A stretch of 32,413 nucleotides of DNA from Candidatus Coatesbacteria bacterium (GCA_014728225.1 WJLX01000126.1:1-32413), one strand, 5' to 3'; shown: positions 7,679 to 15,928, counted from the first letter of the stretch. A program made the numbers and translations. Notes: generated by a model from the sequence alone, not told the origin.

Positions 7679-10279
7679 GTGAGTCATCGCAGCCCCAGCA
7701 GCGCCGATCTGGAACGCCTCCTCGTAGGTGTACAGAAACCCGCCCGCTATGTAGCCGCCGAGTACGGCGCCTGGAAGAAGGACCCCGCCGGTCTCGTCAA
7801 TGTGGTCTGGTGCTTCCCCGACATCTACGAGATCGGCATGAGCCATCTCGGGGGACGCTTGATCTACGATCGGCTCAACCGGCGCGGGGATGCCGCCTGC
7901 GACCGGGCCTTCATGCCCTGGACCGATATGGAGGAGCTGCTGCGGCGGCGGAATTGGGACCTGTACTCCCTGGAGCAAGTGCGGCCGCTGGCCGCCTTCG
8001 ACATCATCGCCGTCACTCTTTCCTACGAGCTGTCCTACACCAACTTCCTCCACCTGCTGGAGCTGGCCGGTCTGCCTCTGGAGGCGGCGGAGCGCCGGGC
8101 CGATCCCCGCTTGCCCCTGGTGGTGGTCGGCGGTCCGGCGCTGCTCAATCCCGAACCCCTGGCCCCCTTCTACGACGCCGCCCTGATCGGCGAGAGCGAG
8201 ACTTTCTGGGACGAACTCGTCGAGCTGGTCAAGCTCCACCGTGACACCGACGGTCTGGACAAGCCGGCTCTGCTCGAGGAGCTGGCCGCCGTCGACGGCG
8301 TCTACATCGGTGAACGGGTGGCTGTGGAAACGGAACCGGCGGCGGGCTGGTCGGTGCCGGTTCCGGCGGCCCCGTCGACCAACCGGCGCCTGGCCGAGCT
8401 CGAGCCGCGCCTCGAGCGGCCCCTGGTCCCCGGGGTGGACATCGTCCACGACCGGGTGACCCTCGAGGTGATGCGTGGTTGCACCGGGGGCTGCCGTTTC
8501 TGCCAGGCCGGGATGACCTACCGCCCCGTGCGCTCCCTCGACGCCGCCGAGGCCTTCACGGAGCTTCAGCGCCAACTGCGTCTGACCGGGTACTCCGAGG
8601 CCAACGTCTCCAGCCTCTCCTCGACGGACTGGCGCGGTCTGGCCGGGTTGATCGAGCGGATGATGACCGAATTCGGCCCTAAGGAGCCCAAAGTCAGCTT
8701 TCCCAGCCTGCGGGTCTCCGAGACGGTTGTCCAGTTGGAGAGCATGCTGACGGGTCGCCGGCGGGGCAGCCTGACCATGGCCCCTGAGGCCGGAAGCGAG
8801 CGCCTGCGGCGGATCATTAACAAGCCCCTGTTTACCAACGCCGAGGTCATCGAGCTGGCCGGGCGGATCTTCGCCGCCGAGTTCTCCACTGTAAAGCTGT
8901 ACTTCATGTTCGGGCTCCCTGAAGAGACCGACGAGGACCTGGCGGCCCTGGTCGAGCTGGCTCGGGCCTGTGCCCGACGCGCCGGTAACAAGCAGCGGGT
9001 CAACGTCGCCCTGTCGCCCTTCATTCCCAAGCCCCACACCCCCTTCCAATGGGCGCCCCAGGCGCCGCTCGAGGAACTCGAACACCGGTTGAGCTGGCTG
9101 CTGGAGCGCCTCAAGGGCCGGCGCCTCAAGGCCAAGTGGAACAGCCCGCGGCAGGCCGTCGTCGAGGCCGCGTTGAGCCGGGGCGACCGCAGAACGGCCG
9201 CGGCCTTGCGTGAAGCCCATCGCCGCGACGCCCGCTTCGACGCCTGGGACGAGTTCTTCGACCTCGACCGCTGGCGTGAGGCCTTCGCCGCCGTCGGGCT
9301 GGACCTCCACGCCTACGCCGAGCGCCGCTTCAACCTCGACGAACGACTGCCCTGGGACGCCGTCGACAATCGGGTCAGTCGGCGTTACCTGGCCGAGGAG
9401 TACGAGCGCTCCCGCAGCGGCGAAACGACGGCGGACTGCCGCCGCTCCGGCTGCAACGCCTGCGGTATTCCCGCCGACTCCTGCGATACCGGCGGCCTGC
9501 TCGAGTTGGACGCCGAACTGGAACGCCTGGTCAACTACCCGCCCGCAACCCGGCAGCCCACCTCCCAGTTGCGCTCCACCGTGCGCTTCGAGTTCACCAA
9601 GACCTGGCCGGCTTCCCTTCTCGGCCATCTCGAGCTAAAGAAGGTCCTGGCGCAATCTATCCGCCGGGCCGGTTACCGGCTGCGCCTCTCCTCGGGCTAC
9701 AACCCCCAGCCCAAGCTGGTCGTGGCCATGCCCCTGTCGTTGGGGGTGGAGAGCCGGGCCGAAGTCGCCGACGTCGAACTGGCCAGTTGGTTCGATTCCG
9801 CCACTTTCAACGAACGGCTCAACCAGGCCCTGCCGCCGGGAATGGAGGTCAAGCGCTCCCTCGAACTGCCCCACCGGGCCCCACGGCTGTCTCAAACCGC
9901 CGAGTTGGCCACCTATCTGGCCACCTTCGAACATCCCCCCGCCGACCTCCAGCGCCGCCTCGACGCTCTGCTCGCCCAACGGGAAATCTGGGTCGAGCGG
10001 GAGAAGAAGGGCGAGACCAAACGGGTCGAGGTCCGTCACTCCCTCGTCGAAGCCCGCAGCCGCGGCGGTCTGCTGAGCTTCACCCTGCGCCTGGAGCCCT
10101 CGAAACCCGCCCTGCGCGTCGACGAGTTCTGTGGACCGCTCCTGGAGCTGGACCCCGCTGAACACCCCCGGGTGGTGCGCACGGCGATCCTCGGCGAGGA
10201 CGAGCGGGGTACCCGCAAGGACCTCTTTTCGCCGGTGTTGCTCAAACCGCGCCGAAAGAAGAAACACCGGCGACGTTAA
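7679..10279 (+). CDS. TIGR03960-family B12-binding-like radical SAM protein fused to TIGR03936 (DUF2344)
   Basis: 866 aa from GTG 7679, chosen because TAGGAG at 7669-7674 sits 4 nt upstream; an in-frame ATG at 7586 would add 31 unlikely residues. Residues 20-230 match the cobalamin-binding-like N-terminal region (KPARYVAAEYG, FPDIYEIGMSHLG). The radical SAM core has C268, C272 and C275 in RGCTGGCRFC, binding the 4Fe-4S cluster. A second cysteine group near residues 587-602 (DCRRSGCNACG) may hold another metal centre. From about residue 632 the DUF2344 domain begins (VRFEFTKTWPASLLGHLELK, SSGYNPQPKL, PLSLGVES). In many bacteria these are neighbours or fused and sit beside RNase G and ribosomal L21 genes; none of those are here. 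The substrate of the family is unknown to me; tRNA or rRNA modification is only a guess from that context. Confidence 0.93.
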   Translation: MSHRSPSSADLERLLVGVQKPARYVAAEYGAWKKDPAGLVNVVWCFPDIYEIGMSHLGGRLIYDRLNRRGDAACDRAFMPWTDMEELLRRRNWDLYSLEQVRPLAAFDIIAVTLSYELSYTNFLHLLELAGLPLEAAERRADPRLPLVVVGGPALLNPEPLAPFYDAALIGESETFWDELVELVKLHRDTDGLDKPALLEELAAVDGVYIGERVAVETEPAAGWSVPVPAAPSTNRRLAELEPRLERPLVPGVDIVHDRVTLEVMRGCTGGCRFCQAGMTYRPVRSLDAAEAFTELQRQLRLTGYSEANVSSLSSTDWRGLAGLIERMMTEFGPKEPKVSFPSLRVSETVVQLESMLTGRRRGSLTMAPEAGSERLRRIINKPLFTNAEVIELAGRIFAAEFSTVKLYFMFGLPEETDEDLAALVELARACARRAGNKQRVNVALSPFIPKPHTPFQWAPQAPLEELEHRLSWLLERLKGRRLKAKWNSPRQAVVEAALSRGDRRTAAALREAHRRDARFDAWDEFFDLDRWREAFAAVGLDLHAYAERRFNLDERLPWDAVDNRVSRRYLAEEYERSRSGETTADCRRSGCNACGIPADSCDTGGLLELDAELERLVNYPPATRQPTSQLRSTVRFEFTKTWPASLLGHLELKKVLAQSIRRAGYRLRLSSGYNPQPKLVVAMPLSLGVESRAEVADVELASWFDSATFNERLNQALPPGMEVKRSLELPHRAPRLSQTAELATYLATFEHPPADLQRRLDALLAQREIWVEREKKGETKRVEVRHSLVEARSRGGLLSFTLRLEPSKPALRVDEFCGPLLELDPAEHPRVVRTAILGEDERGTRKDLFSPVLLKPRRKKKHRRR

Positions 10280-10285
10280 CACGGC

Positions 10286-10474
10286 GGCCGGGAAAAACAG
10301 CCCCGGTTTGAAAACGTCGGGGGAACCTGCCGAACCCCGGAACCGGCACGGTTTTTGCATCTCGGCGACCGTTGGAACGAGGATAACGGTCGGCCTCCGC
10401 AAAAACCGTGCCGGTTCCGGGGTTCGGGCGTTGCGGGTCGTCCGCGGCGGGGCGTGGGGCTGTTTTTCCCGGCC
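10286..10474 (+). repeat. Nested inverted-repeat element, copy 1
   Basis: The outer arms are a perfect 19-bp inverted repeat, GGCCGGGAAAAACAGCCCC at 10286-10304 against 10456-10474. The inner arms are a perfect 29-bp inverted repeat at 10330-10358 and 10399-10427, containing GGCACGGTTTTTGC. The 40-nt centre forms an apical hairpin: GGCGACCGTT pairs with AACGGTCGGCC with one bulged base, and the loop is GGAACGAGGAT. The element begins 6 nt after the radical SAM stop codon and is in sense orientation to that gene, as judged by the apical sequence. T runs lie inside the 5' arms, so it is not an ordinary terminator. Confidence 0.92.
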
Positions 10475-10497
10475 TGCTGGGCGATTGCGTCCTGCGC

Positions 10498-10544
10498 CGT
10501 CAGGGTGGTGATGTCCGTTGAGGAGCTCGCCGACCACCCTGACG
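10498..10544. repeat. Perfect 12-bp hairpin next to nested element 1
   Basis: CGTCAGGGTGGT (10498-10509) and ACCACCCTGACG (10533-10544) pair over a 23-nt loop. There is no T tail. It lies between nested element 1 and the promoter-like box at 10663, in a 455-bp gap that otherwise holds nothing recognisable. Confidence 0.75.
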
Positions 10545-10639
10545 GGTCCGGAGGAGTACGCGCTGTTTGACCGGTCGCCGAAGACTTGACGGGCTAAGCT
10601 CGGTACTGGAGCGGGAAGGGGCGTCGTCGGCGATTAGTG

Positions 10640-10668
10640 CTGCAAAAATGCGGTTCAGCGGTTACAAT
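10640..10668 (+). promoter_or_regulatory. Possible promoter of the secreted-protein operon
   Basis: TACAAT at 10663-10668, with a poor -35 (CTGCAA at 10640-10645) at 17-bp spacing. It is placed correctly for the TTG start at 10735. Confidence 0.4.
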
Positions 10669-10734
10669 ATAGATCGTCACCGTATCGACCACACCAGCGC
10701 GGCGGCACCGTCGCGCCGACCGAAGGGGGCTGCC

Positions 10735-11379
10735 TTGCGTTACGCCGCCGTACTTATCCCGCTGTTAGTCTTTATGCTGGTGCCCGCCGTCGCTCAGGAG
10801 ACCACGGAGGAGTACGATTTCCTCGGCGAGGAGATGATGTACTACGAGGAGAATCCGTTGGAGACGGCGATCGACGAAACACTGTGGTACGAGCCGGCCC
10901 AGGACTGGGTCGTCGAGGGTCCGGAGGTGGCCTTCTACGACGCGGAGGATGCGGAGTATTATGTCGCGCGCCTCTACTCCGTCTACCTGTACTACGATAC
11001 CGAGTGGGGTTATCAAGAAGCGGGCTATCATCTGACCAACAAGACCGCGGACGAGAACCCCGCCGAGAGCGTCGAAAGCCCTTTCGACGGCGACTGGGCT
11101 CTGGTGGATGAGCAATTGCGCGGCATCGTTGATTACTACTACACCGAGCCGGTCGACATCGTCGGTCCCGTCGAGGCTGACGGTTACATCTACTACGAGC
11201 TGGACGAGTACGGTTTTCATTACATCGAGTGCGGCCTGCCCGTCGATGAGGGCGGCTACGCCAACTTCTGTGTCGAGTGCGACCAGGAGTGGTGGCCGGA
11301 GTTGGAGGGTGAGATCCGCGAGATGCTTGAGAGCGGGGTCGAGGCCTGTCTGACCTACCTGGCGGAGAACCAGCCGTAA
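10735..11379 (+). CDS. Secreted acidic Tyr-rich protein, first gene of a four-gene operon
   Basis: 214 aa from TTG 10735. This start places a typical signal peptide (LRYAAVLIPLLVFMLVPAVA) at the N-terminus and has AAGGGGG at 10723-10729, 5 nt upstream; the ATG at 10567 would add 56 residues with no export signal in place. The mature protein is very rich in Glu, Asp and Tyr. The C-terminal half has HYIECGLPV and NFCVECDQEWW; its three cysteines could pair or bind metal. It is followed without a gap by the next gene (TAA then ATG). Its late pattern (a short tyrosine strand, a second strand ending in Cys, then a helix ELEGEIREMLES) resembles its three downstream neighbours, so it may share their DcrB/PsbP-like fold. 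Function unknown. Confidence 0.75.
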   Translation: MRYAAVLIPLLVFMLVPAVAQETTEEYDFLGEEMMYYEENPLETAIDETLWYEPAQDWVVEGPEVAFYDAEDAEYYVARLYSVYLYYDTEWGYQEAGYHLTNKTADENPAESVESPFDGDWALVDEQLRGIVDYYYTEPVDIVGPVEADGYIYYELDEYGFHYIECGLPVDEGGYANFCVECDQEWWPELEGEIREMLESGVEACLTYLAENQP

Positions 11380-11898
11380 ATGATGAAACCCCGGGCCTTG
11401 ACGATTGGTTTACTGCTGGTAACGGTGACGTTGTGCCTCGCCGAGGAGGGCGTGCGCAGCGAGGCGGCCGGCATGCTGCTCAGTGCGCCGCCCGATGGTC
11501 GACGCTGGGAGGACCGCGGCGACGTTAACGGTCCCGAACTCTACTCCTGGGACGCCGGCGGTCCGCGGATCGGCGCCCTGGCGCTGCGCATCGCCGAGCC
11601 GCCGGAGCTGGGGTTCGTCGAGGGACGTCAAGCCGGGGCTTCGGTTCTGCTGGATTATCTGGAGCGGATCGTCGAGGAAAGCTACACGGAGGTTGAGGAT
11701 CCGGCCGGACCCTACTATTTCGGCGATGACGGCCCCCTGGTGGTTTCCCTGGAGTTCGTTTCCGGAAAACGCTACTATCGGGAGTATCTGATCTGGGACG
11801 ACTCGAAGCTATACAATCTGACCATTTGGTGCCGTTCGGGCTTGCAGGAGGGGCTGGCGGGAATGCTGGACGCCTTGCTGGCCGGTTTCCGTTGGTGA
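11380..11898 (+). CDS. Secreted protein, DcrB/PsbP-like pattern
   Basis: 172 aa. An N-terminal signal peptide (MKPRALTIGLLLVTVTLCLA) is cleaved near residue 22. Then come an early APPDGRRWEDRG, beta-rich middle strands, KRYYREYLIWDDSKLYNLTI, WCRSG and a final helix LAGMLDALLAGF. This order (strand with Trp, LxxYLxxI helix, two long strands, last helix) is the layout of DcrB/PsbP-like single-domain proteins; the match is mine by eye, not a search result. ATG 11380 follows the previous TAA directly, and a second ATG is adjacent. The TGA overlaps the next start (TGATG at 11896-11900), so the genes are translationally coupled. Confidence 0.78.
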   Translation: MMKPRALTIGLLLVTVTLCLAEEGVRSEAAGMLLSAPPDGRRWEDRGDVNGPELYSWDAGGPRIGALALRIAEPPELGFVEGRQAGASVLLDYLERIVEESYTEVEDPAGPYYFGDDGPLVVSLEFVSGKRYYREYLIWDDSKLYNLTIWCRSGLQEGLAGMLDALLAGFRW

Positions 11899-12446
11899 TG
11901 CCGCGCCACCCGCTCACTTCCAGTGTTCTACTCCTATCGCTGTTGGCGCTATCGGCGGCGGGGTCGGCTTTCGAGGTGCCCGCCGACGGCCTAGTCGATT
12001 GGGCCGGCGCCGTTTTCAGTGTTCCCGGCGCGGGCTGGACGGCCAACGTCGGTGACGAAGCCGTGGTGCTTTACCACGGCGTCCGGGCGGCGGCGGATTT
12101 CGTCGTCGTCTCGCTGGAGTCACCGACCCCGGACGCCGGTCTGGGCAAGCTGATCCCCGGAGCCGACGGCGTCGGGCTGCGCGAGGAGCTGACCCGCTAT
12201 CTGGCCGACTGGTGCGCCCGCCATTACGGCGAGCTGCGTCGACTGCGCCGCTACGACGCCGCGGGCGCGGCGCCGGCGGTGCTGTTGGAGTTCCTGACCA
12301 TCGACGAGCTGAATCACCACCGGGTTTGCCTGTTCCTGCCGCCGACGGGGCGGCTGTATCTGTTGACGATCCGCTGCCGTGCCGCCGCCCCCGAGCAGCT
12401 CCACTTCGGTCTGGAGCGCCTGGCCGAGACGATCGTCTTCCAGTGA
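11898..12446 (+). CDS. Secreted protein, DcrB/PsbP-like pattern
   Basis: 182 aa from ATG 11898. I chose this start because it overlaps the upstream TGA by one base (TGATG) and places a signal peptide (LLLSLLALSAAGSA) at the N-terminus; an in-frame ATG at 11826 lies inside the previous gene. After the signal peptide it reads WAGAVFSVPGAGW (the 'F..P..W' opening of DcrB-like proteins), a helix LREELTRYLADW, strands VLLEFLTI and RLYLLTIRC, then the closing helix QLHFGLERLAETI. It is a diverged paralogue of its neighbours at 11380 and 12499. No catalytic residues were identified; it is probably periplasmic. Confidence 0.78.
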   Translation: MPRHPLTSSVLLLSLLALSAAGSAFEVPADGLVDWAGAVFSVPGAGWTANVGDEAVVLYHGVRAAADFVVVSLESPTPDAGLGKLIPGADGVGLREELTRYLADWCARHYGELRRLRRYDAAGAAPAVLLEFLTIDELNHHRVCLFLPPTGRLYLLTIRCRAAAPEQLHFGLERLAETIVFQ

Positions 12447-12498
12447 AGCCGCGCCGCTGGACTTCAATGCACCGATTTACAGTGAATAACCGTTTACT

Positions 12499-13470
12499 AT
12501 GAAAACTCGCACCAGGATCATCGCGGCGATGCTGCCGACGTTGCCGCTTTTGTTACCGGTCGGCTGCGCTGAGCCTCCCGGCGAGACCGTTTCCGCGGGC
12601 CGGGTCGCTCTGGCCTATCCCGGTGAGCTGTGGCATGTCGACCGCGAGATTACCGGGATGCTGACCCTTAAACACGGTGTCGATCACCCCGATGCCGTCG
12701 CCCGCCTCTACCTCAGCGGCTGGGACGCCGACGATACCGTCGATAGCTTCGACGAACTGGAGCGCCGGTTGCGCGCCTCCCTCGCCGAACGCCGGGGGCT
12801 GGAGTACCGCGGCGAGGCTGAGGAACTCAATGAACCGCTGCGCGGCGTCAGCCTGAGTTATCGGGATTACCTGGGCGCCGCAGAGTATTACAATCGCGAC
12901 ACCCTGTTCTACGCCGACGGGCGTTACGCCGTCCTCGAACTGGCCTGCGACGCCGGACTGGAGGAGGAGTTGGCCGCCGACTTCGAGCTGCTGCGCTCCT
13001 CGGTATCGATCGCCGAGCCACCCGCTCCGCGACAGGTAGCGCCCGGCGAGGAGCTGGTCCTCGACGGCCTGATCCTCACCGTCGCCGGCGACGGTTGGCT
13101 GGTGCGGGAGGAGGAGACCGGCCTGCTGCTGTCGCGCGGCGAGCAGCGCCTGCACTTTTATAAACGCCAACCCCACACCGGCACCGGCGAGGGCTTCGAC
13201 CTCGGCGACGGCCTGCGGCGGGAGATCGGGCTGCTGCATCGCGAACCGGATTACCTCGGTGAACCCCGGGTGCGCGACGGGTCCTTGAGCTCGGCGGCCC
13301 AGGCTTATCAAACCGTACGCCGCTGGCGATACGACGCCGCCCTGCTCCACGGTAAAAGCTTCTACCTCGTCGATACCGCCTGCCCCGTCGACACTGACAG
13401 TGACGTACGCGATACTCTGCGGCGCATGGTCGATGGGATCAAAGCGGCCCGGTTCGGTACCGGCGACTGA
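12499..13470 (+). CDS. Lipoprotein with two tandem DcrB/PsbP-like domains
   Basis: 323 aa. The signal peptide ends in lipobox LPVGC with Cys23. Two halves repeat the same layout. Residues 30-175 hold VALAYPGELW, a helix FDELERRLRASL, YYNRDTLFYADGRYAVLEL, then ELAADFELLRSSV. Residues 190-318 hold LILTVAGDGWLV, a helix, YDAALLHGKSFYLVDTAC, then VRDTLRRMVDGI. The layout matches the single-domain proteins encoded just upstream, suggesting tandem duplication and fusion. It lies 52 nt after the previous gene and ends the operon, with a terminator at 13502-13524. Outer- or inner-membrane anchoring is inferred; function is unknown. Confidence 0.8.
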   Translation: MKTRTRIIAAMLPTLPLLLPVGCAEPPGETVSAGRVALAYPGELWHVDREITGMLTLKHGVDHPDAVARLYLSGWDADDTVDSFDELERRLRASLAERRGLEYRGEAEELNEPLRGVSLSYRDYLGAAEYYNRDTLFYADGRYAVLELACDAGLEEELAADFELLRSSVSIAEPPAPRQVAPGEELVLDGLILTVAGDGWLVREEETGLLLSRGEQRLHFYKRQPHTGTGEGFDLGDGLRREIGLLHREPDYLGEPRVRDGSLSSAAQAYQTVRRWRYDAALLHGKSFYLVDTACPVDTDSDVRDTLRRMVDGIKAARFGTGD

Positions 13471-13501
13471 TCAAGCCCGAAGCGAGCGACAGCAGACCAG
13501 C

Positions 13502-13524
13502 AACGGGGCCGACGGCCCCGTTTT
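13502..13524 (+). terminator. Intrinsic terminator of the four-gene operon
   Basis: AACGGGGCC (13502-13510), loop GAC, GGCCCCGTT (13514-13522), with a TTTT tract at 13521-13524. It starts 32 nt after the stop codon. Confidence 0.85.
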
Positions 13525-13555
13525 GTCGTCTGGATAACCATAATTAGCGCCGCCC

Positions 13556-13740
13556 CGGAACGACCGCGGCGACGGAACGGCGGCGCCCGCCGGGACGAAG
13601 CGCGGAACCGGCACGGTTTTTGCGGAGGCGCCGCGTTGATCACGTTCCAACGGGCGCCGAGATGCAAAAACCGTGCCGGTTCCGCGCCCGTGCCTGACGG
13701 ATTGACTGTGAGGTTTGGCTGGATCGCCGCGGTCGTTCCG
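13556..13740 (-). repeat. Nested inverted-repeat element, copy 2 (minus orientation)
   Basis: Outer perfect 17-bp arms CGGAACGACCGCGGCGA (13556-13572) / 13724-13740. Inner perfect 24-bp arms at 13600-13623 and 13664-13687, with GGCACGGTTTTTGC. The 40-nt centre matches the other copies only when read on the minus strand: GGCGCCCGTT pairs with AACGCGGCGCC with one bulge, and the loop is GGAACGTGATC. On that strand it lies 40 nt beyond the stop codon of the radical SAM gene (13781-14638), so it is again 3' and sense. Its outer arm has a different sequence from copies 1, 3 and 4 but is still perfectly paired. Confidence 0.9.
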
Positions 13741-13780
13741 TCGCCGCGGACGGCGGCCGGCTTGTCGGCGCTGACGAGGT

Positions 13781-14638
13781 TCAGCCCGACAGGGAGAAGC
13801 CGAGCTCCAGCGCCCGGCGGCGGACCTGCGCCACCTCGGCCCGGGTTGGACGGCGGTTGAGTCCGTGGAGCTCGTTGGCGCGGTAACGGGGTCGGTACTG
13901 ACCCATGACGTTGAGCCGGTGTCCGGGACGCAGTATTGCGGCCAGCCGCTCCAGCAGGCCGAGGGAATCGGCCAGCTCGCCGGGCAGGACGAGGTGACGG
14001 ATTATCAACCCGCGAACGGCGACACCGTTTGCGATTTCCAGCGAGCCGACCTGCTCCTCCATCTCCACCAGGGCGTCCAGCAGCCGAGGGAAGTAATCGG
14101 CGGCGCCGGATAGTTCGTCCGCCGGGGCCGCCGGACCGTACTTGGCGTCGGGCAGATAGACATCCACCTGACCGGTCAGGATGCGCAGCGTCTCTGCGCT
14201 CTCGTAGCCGCCGCAGTTGTAGACCACGGGCAGGTTGAAGCCCCGTTCGCGGGCCGACCCGAGGGCTTCGAGCAGACCGGGGGTGAAGTGGGTCGGGGTG
14301 ACGAGGTTGAGATTGACGCAGCCGCGCCGTTGGAGCTCGAGGAAGACGTCGGCCAGACTCGTGGCGGCGAGGACCCGTCCGGCGGCGTGATGGCTGATGT
14401 CGTGGTTCTGGCAGAAGATGCAGACCAGATTGCAGCCGGCCAAAAAGACCGTACCCGAGCCGCCGCGGCCGACGAGTACCGGCTCCTCACCGAAGTGGGG
14501 TCCGTAGGAAGCCGCCAGGAGCCGGTGGCCGACGCCGCAGAAGCCGGTTTCGCCGGCGGTGCGATCCACGCCGCAACCGTGGGGGCAAAGGCGGCAGTGG
14601 CGGTACAGCTTGAGCGGGTCCGCTGGTGTGCTGTTCAT
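13781..14638 (-). CDS. PflX-like radical SAM protein (COG1313 type)
   Basis: 285 aa. An uncharacterised relative of pyruvate formate-lyase activating enzymes, using S-adenosylmethionine and a 4Fe-4S cluster in the cytoplasm. An N-terminal cysteine set (C15, C18, C22, C34 in CRLCPHGCGV...GFC) is typical of the family and may bind a second metal. The radical SAM motif is C69-C73-C76 in CNLVCIFCQN. Then come VTPTHFTPGLLEAL, the strand with VYNCGGYES, and DVYLPDAKYG, all usual landmarks. The length is slightly short but complete. No glycyl-radical enzyme and no AmmeMemoRadiSam partner lie nearby, so the substrate cannot be read from context. ATG 14638 has no obvious Shine-Dalgarno. A nested inverted-repeat element follows 40 nt downstream. 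Confidence 0.88.
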   Translation of the reverse strand: MNSTPADPLKLYRHCRLCPHGCGVDRTAGETGFCGVGHRLLAASYGPHFGEEPVLVGRGGSGTVFLAGCNLVCIFCQNHDISHHAAGRVLAATSLADVFLELQRRGCVNLNLVTPTHFTPGLLEALGSARERGFNLPVVYNCGGYESAETLRILTGQVDVYLPDAKYGPAAPADELSGAADYFPRLLDALVEMEEQVGSLEIANGVAVRGLIIRHLVLPGELADSLGLLERLAAILRPGHRLNVMGQYRPRYRANELHGLNRRPTRAEVAQVRRRALELGFSLSG

Positions 14639-14821
14639 CGCTCGAGGGGTAGTCGATAACCGGGCTGGTCAAACGAGGCAAAGCGGTTTTGTTAATGGCA
14701 TTGCAACTGTTCTTAGCCATACTCCCGCTGGAGGATGCTGCTTGCTAATTTCGAAAGGGCATAACAATCGTGAGTGGATGAAAAACTGCTAGGGATCACG
14801 TAACGGCGAGGGAGCAACAAA

Positions 14822-15541
14822 TACCTATAGGCATTATCACCTAATTATGAACAAGCGCGAAGTATGGTCCTGAGAATGTATAGCGCGTTTTCGTCGTCTC
14901 GATGGTTGAAGCGGAACGACCTTTCACGGATAAAGAGTCTGAAGTTACGCTTGAATCCTTTATGGCAGGCTTTTTGGCGGCGTTTGGCGTAGCCCCAGAC
15001 CAACTAGATGCCGTTTATGCTTATCCCGCCGTTGGCGAACTCTTCCTGGTGCTTGATCCGCCTGTGGTGGAAGCCCTTGAGTGACAGCTGCTTATAGCCC
15101 CGCCGGCCGTCGGCGTATCGGTGTAGCTGGTCGGGTCGAGCGCGGCTTGGCGAGCGGCGGCGCGGCGCCGGCGGATTAGCTTCTAGTGGCGATATGCCGT
15201 ATTGCGATGGTCACCAAGTCCGTTGCGACCCGCGCCGCCGGGACGCCGAGCCGGAACAGACGGGCTATCTCACTGCGTTTTTTCCGGCGGCGGCGCGTTG
15301 CGGCGCCTCGGGGACGACGCTTGAACAACTTGCCGCATCGCTTGCACTGATGCCGTCCGTCGGCGCAGCGCTAGTGATAGCGGTAGTTGTACTGGGACGG
15401 TTGGCGTGCCGCTCCCCCGTCCCGCTCTTCCCCGCCACATTGCCCCCCTCGTCGGTGGCGGGCTGACAGACCCGTTCACGCCGCTATAGGAAGTCAACTG
15501 CAACAGCTGATGTTCATCTTCTGCGATGATCTCTACCTATA
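14822..15541 (-). mobile_element. Internally deleted IS1595-type element with 8-bp target duplication
   Basis: The element is 14830-15533 (704 bp), flanked by exact 8-bp direct repeats TACCTATA (14822-14829 and 15534-15541), the target-site length expected for IS1595. The ends are GGCATTATCAC on the left and, read inward, GAGATCATCGC on the right; other copies read GGGATTATCAC and GGGATCATCAC. The transposase remnant on the minus strand shows a zinc-ribbon region, a helix-turn-helix region, then directly the last DDE part (RRIKHQEEFANGG, then FNHRDDENALYILRTILRA). It is broken by several stops and frameshifts. The region with the first catalytic Asp is missing. The short + strand frames at 14902 and 15194 are shadows. 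Confidence 0.82.
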
Positions 15542-15545
15542 ACAT

Positions 15546-15870
15546 ATTCATAGAAAGGCAGTTGGAAAAGAGCGGCAGGCACATAGACGCTTATTGTTAT
15601 GGCGGGGCTCGAGGTGAATCGCGGTTACCAATCCGGTTCTACCATCCGGAACTGATCGCTCCACCGTCGGGCGCTGTGAATCTCATCACGGAGCGTCCAT
15701 TTCCATTACCGTTCAACCCCAACCAGTTAGGACTGCTCATTGATCACCGTAAAGCAATCGGTCAAAGCCGCTGCCGGTGAAGTCCTCTATCAGCCTTCTT
15801 AGCGATTTGCAACAAAAGTATCCCCTCCCGGCGGAGTGGTCCGGTAGGGTGGGGGATGCCAACTGCTATT
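15546..15870. repeat. Dispersed repeat R2, copy A
   Basis: About 325 bp that aligns, diverged but along its length, with 23265-23317 plus 23992-24255. Shared blocks include AGAAAGGC.GTTGGAA near the left, CCACCGTCGGGCGCTG (15661-15676), AAGTCCTCTA (15780-15789) and TGGTCCGGTAG near the right. No coding function was recognised on either strand, although a short + frame (15526-15780) is open. Copy B is split by an IS; this copy has an IS immediately to its left. Confidence 0.65.
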
Positions 15871-15928
15871 AGATCGTTGGCTTTTTTCTAAGTGTACTTT
15901 TTCACCGTCATTACATGAAGGTGGAGCT

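Noticed and set aside
7590-7679. Cobalamin riboswitch before the B12-binding-like protein
   Set aside because: The leader is too short and lacks the conserved B12-box; only a simple inverted repeat is present.
5631-9628. Minus-strand frames of 607 and 679 codons opposite the M1 peptidase and radical SAM genes
   Set aside because: Same codon-bias shadow effect; the + strand genes have complete catalytic motifs.
10330-10427. Nested element as an ordinary bidirectional terminator
   Set aside because: On both strands the T run is in the 5' arm and the A run in the 3' arm, so no T tract follows the stem. The conserved apical hairpin and outer helix also go beyond a terminator.
14902-15466. Short + strand frames at 14902-15084 and 15194-15466 as small proteins
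   Set aside because: They are antisense to the degraded transposase at 14830-15533, and similar antisense frames recur in the other IS copies (for example 23390-23572).
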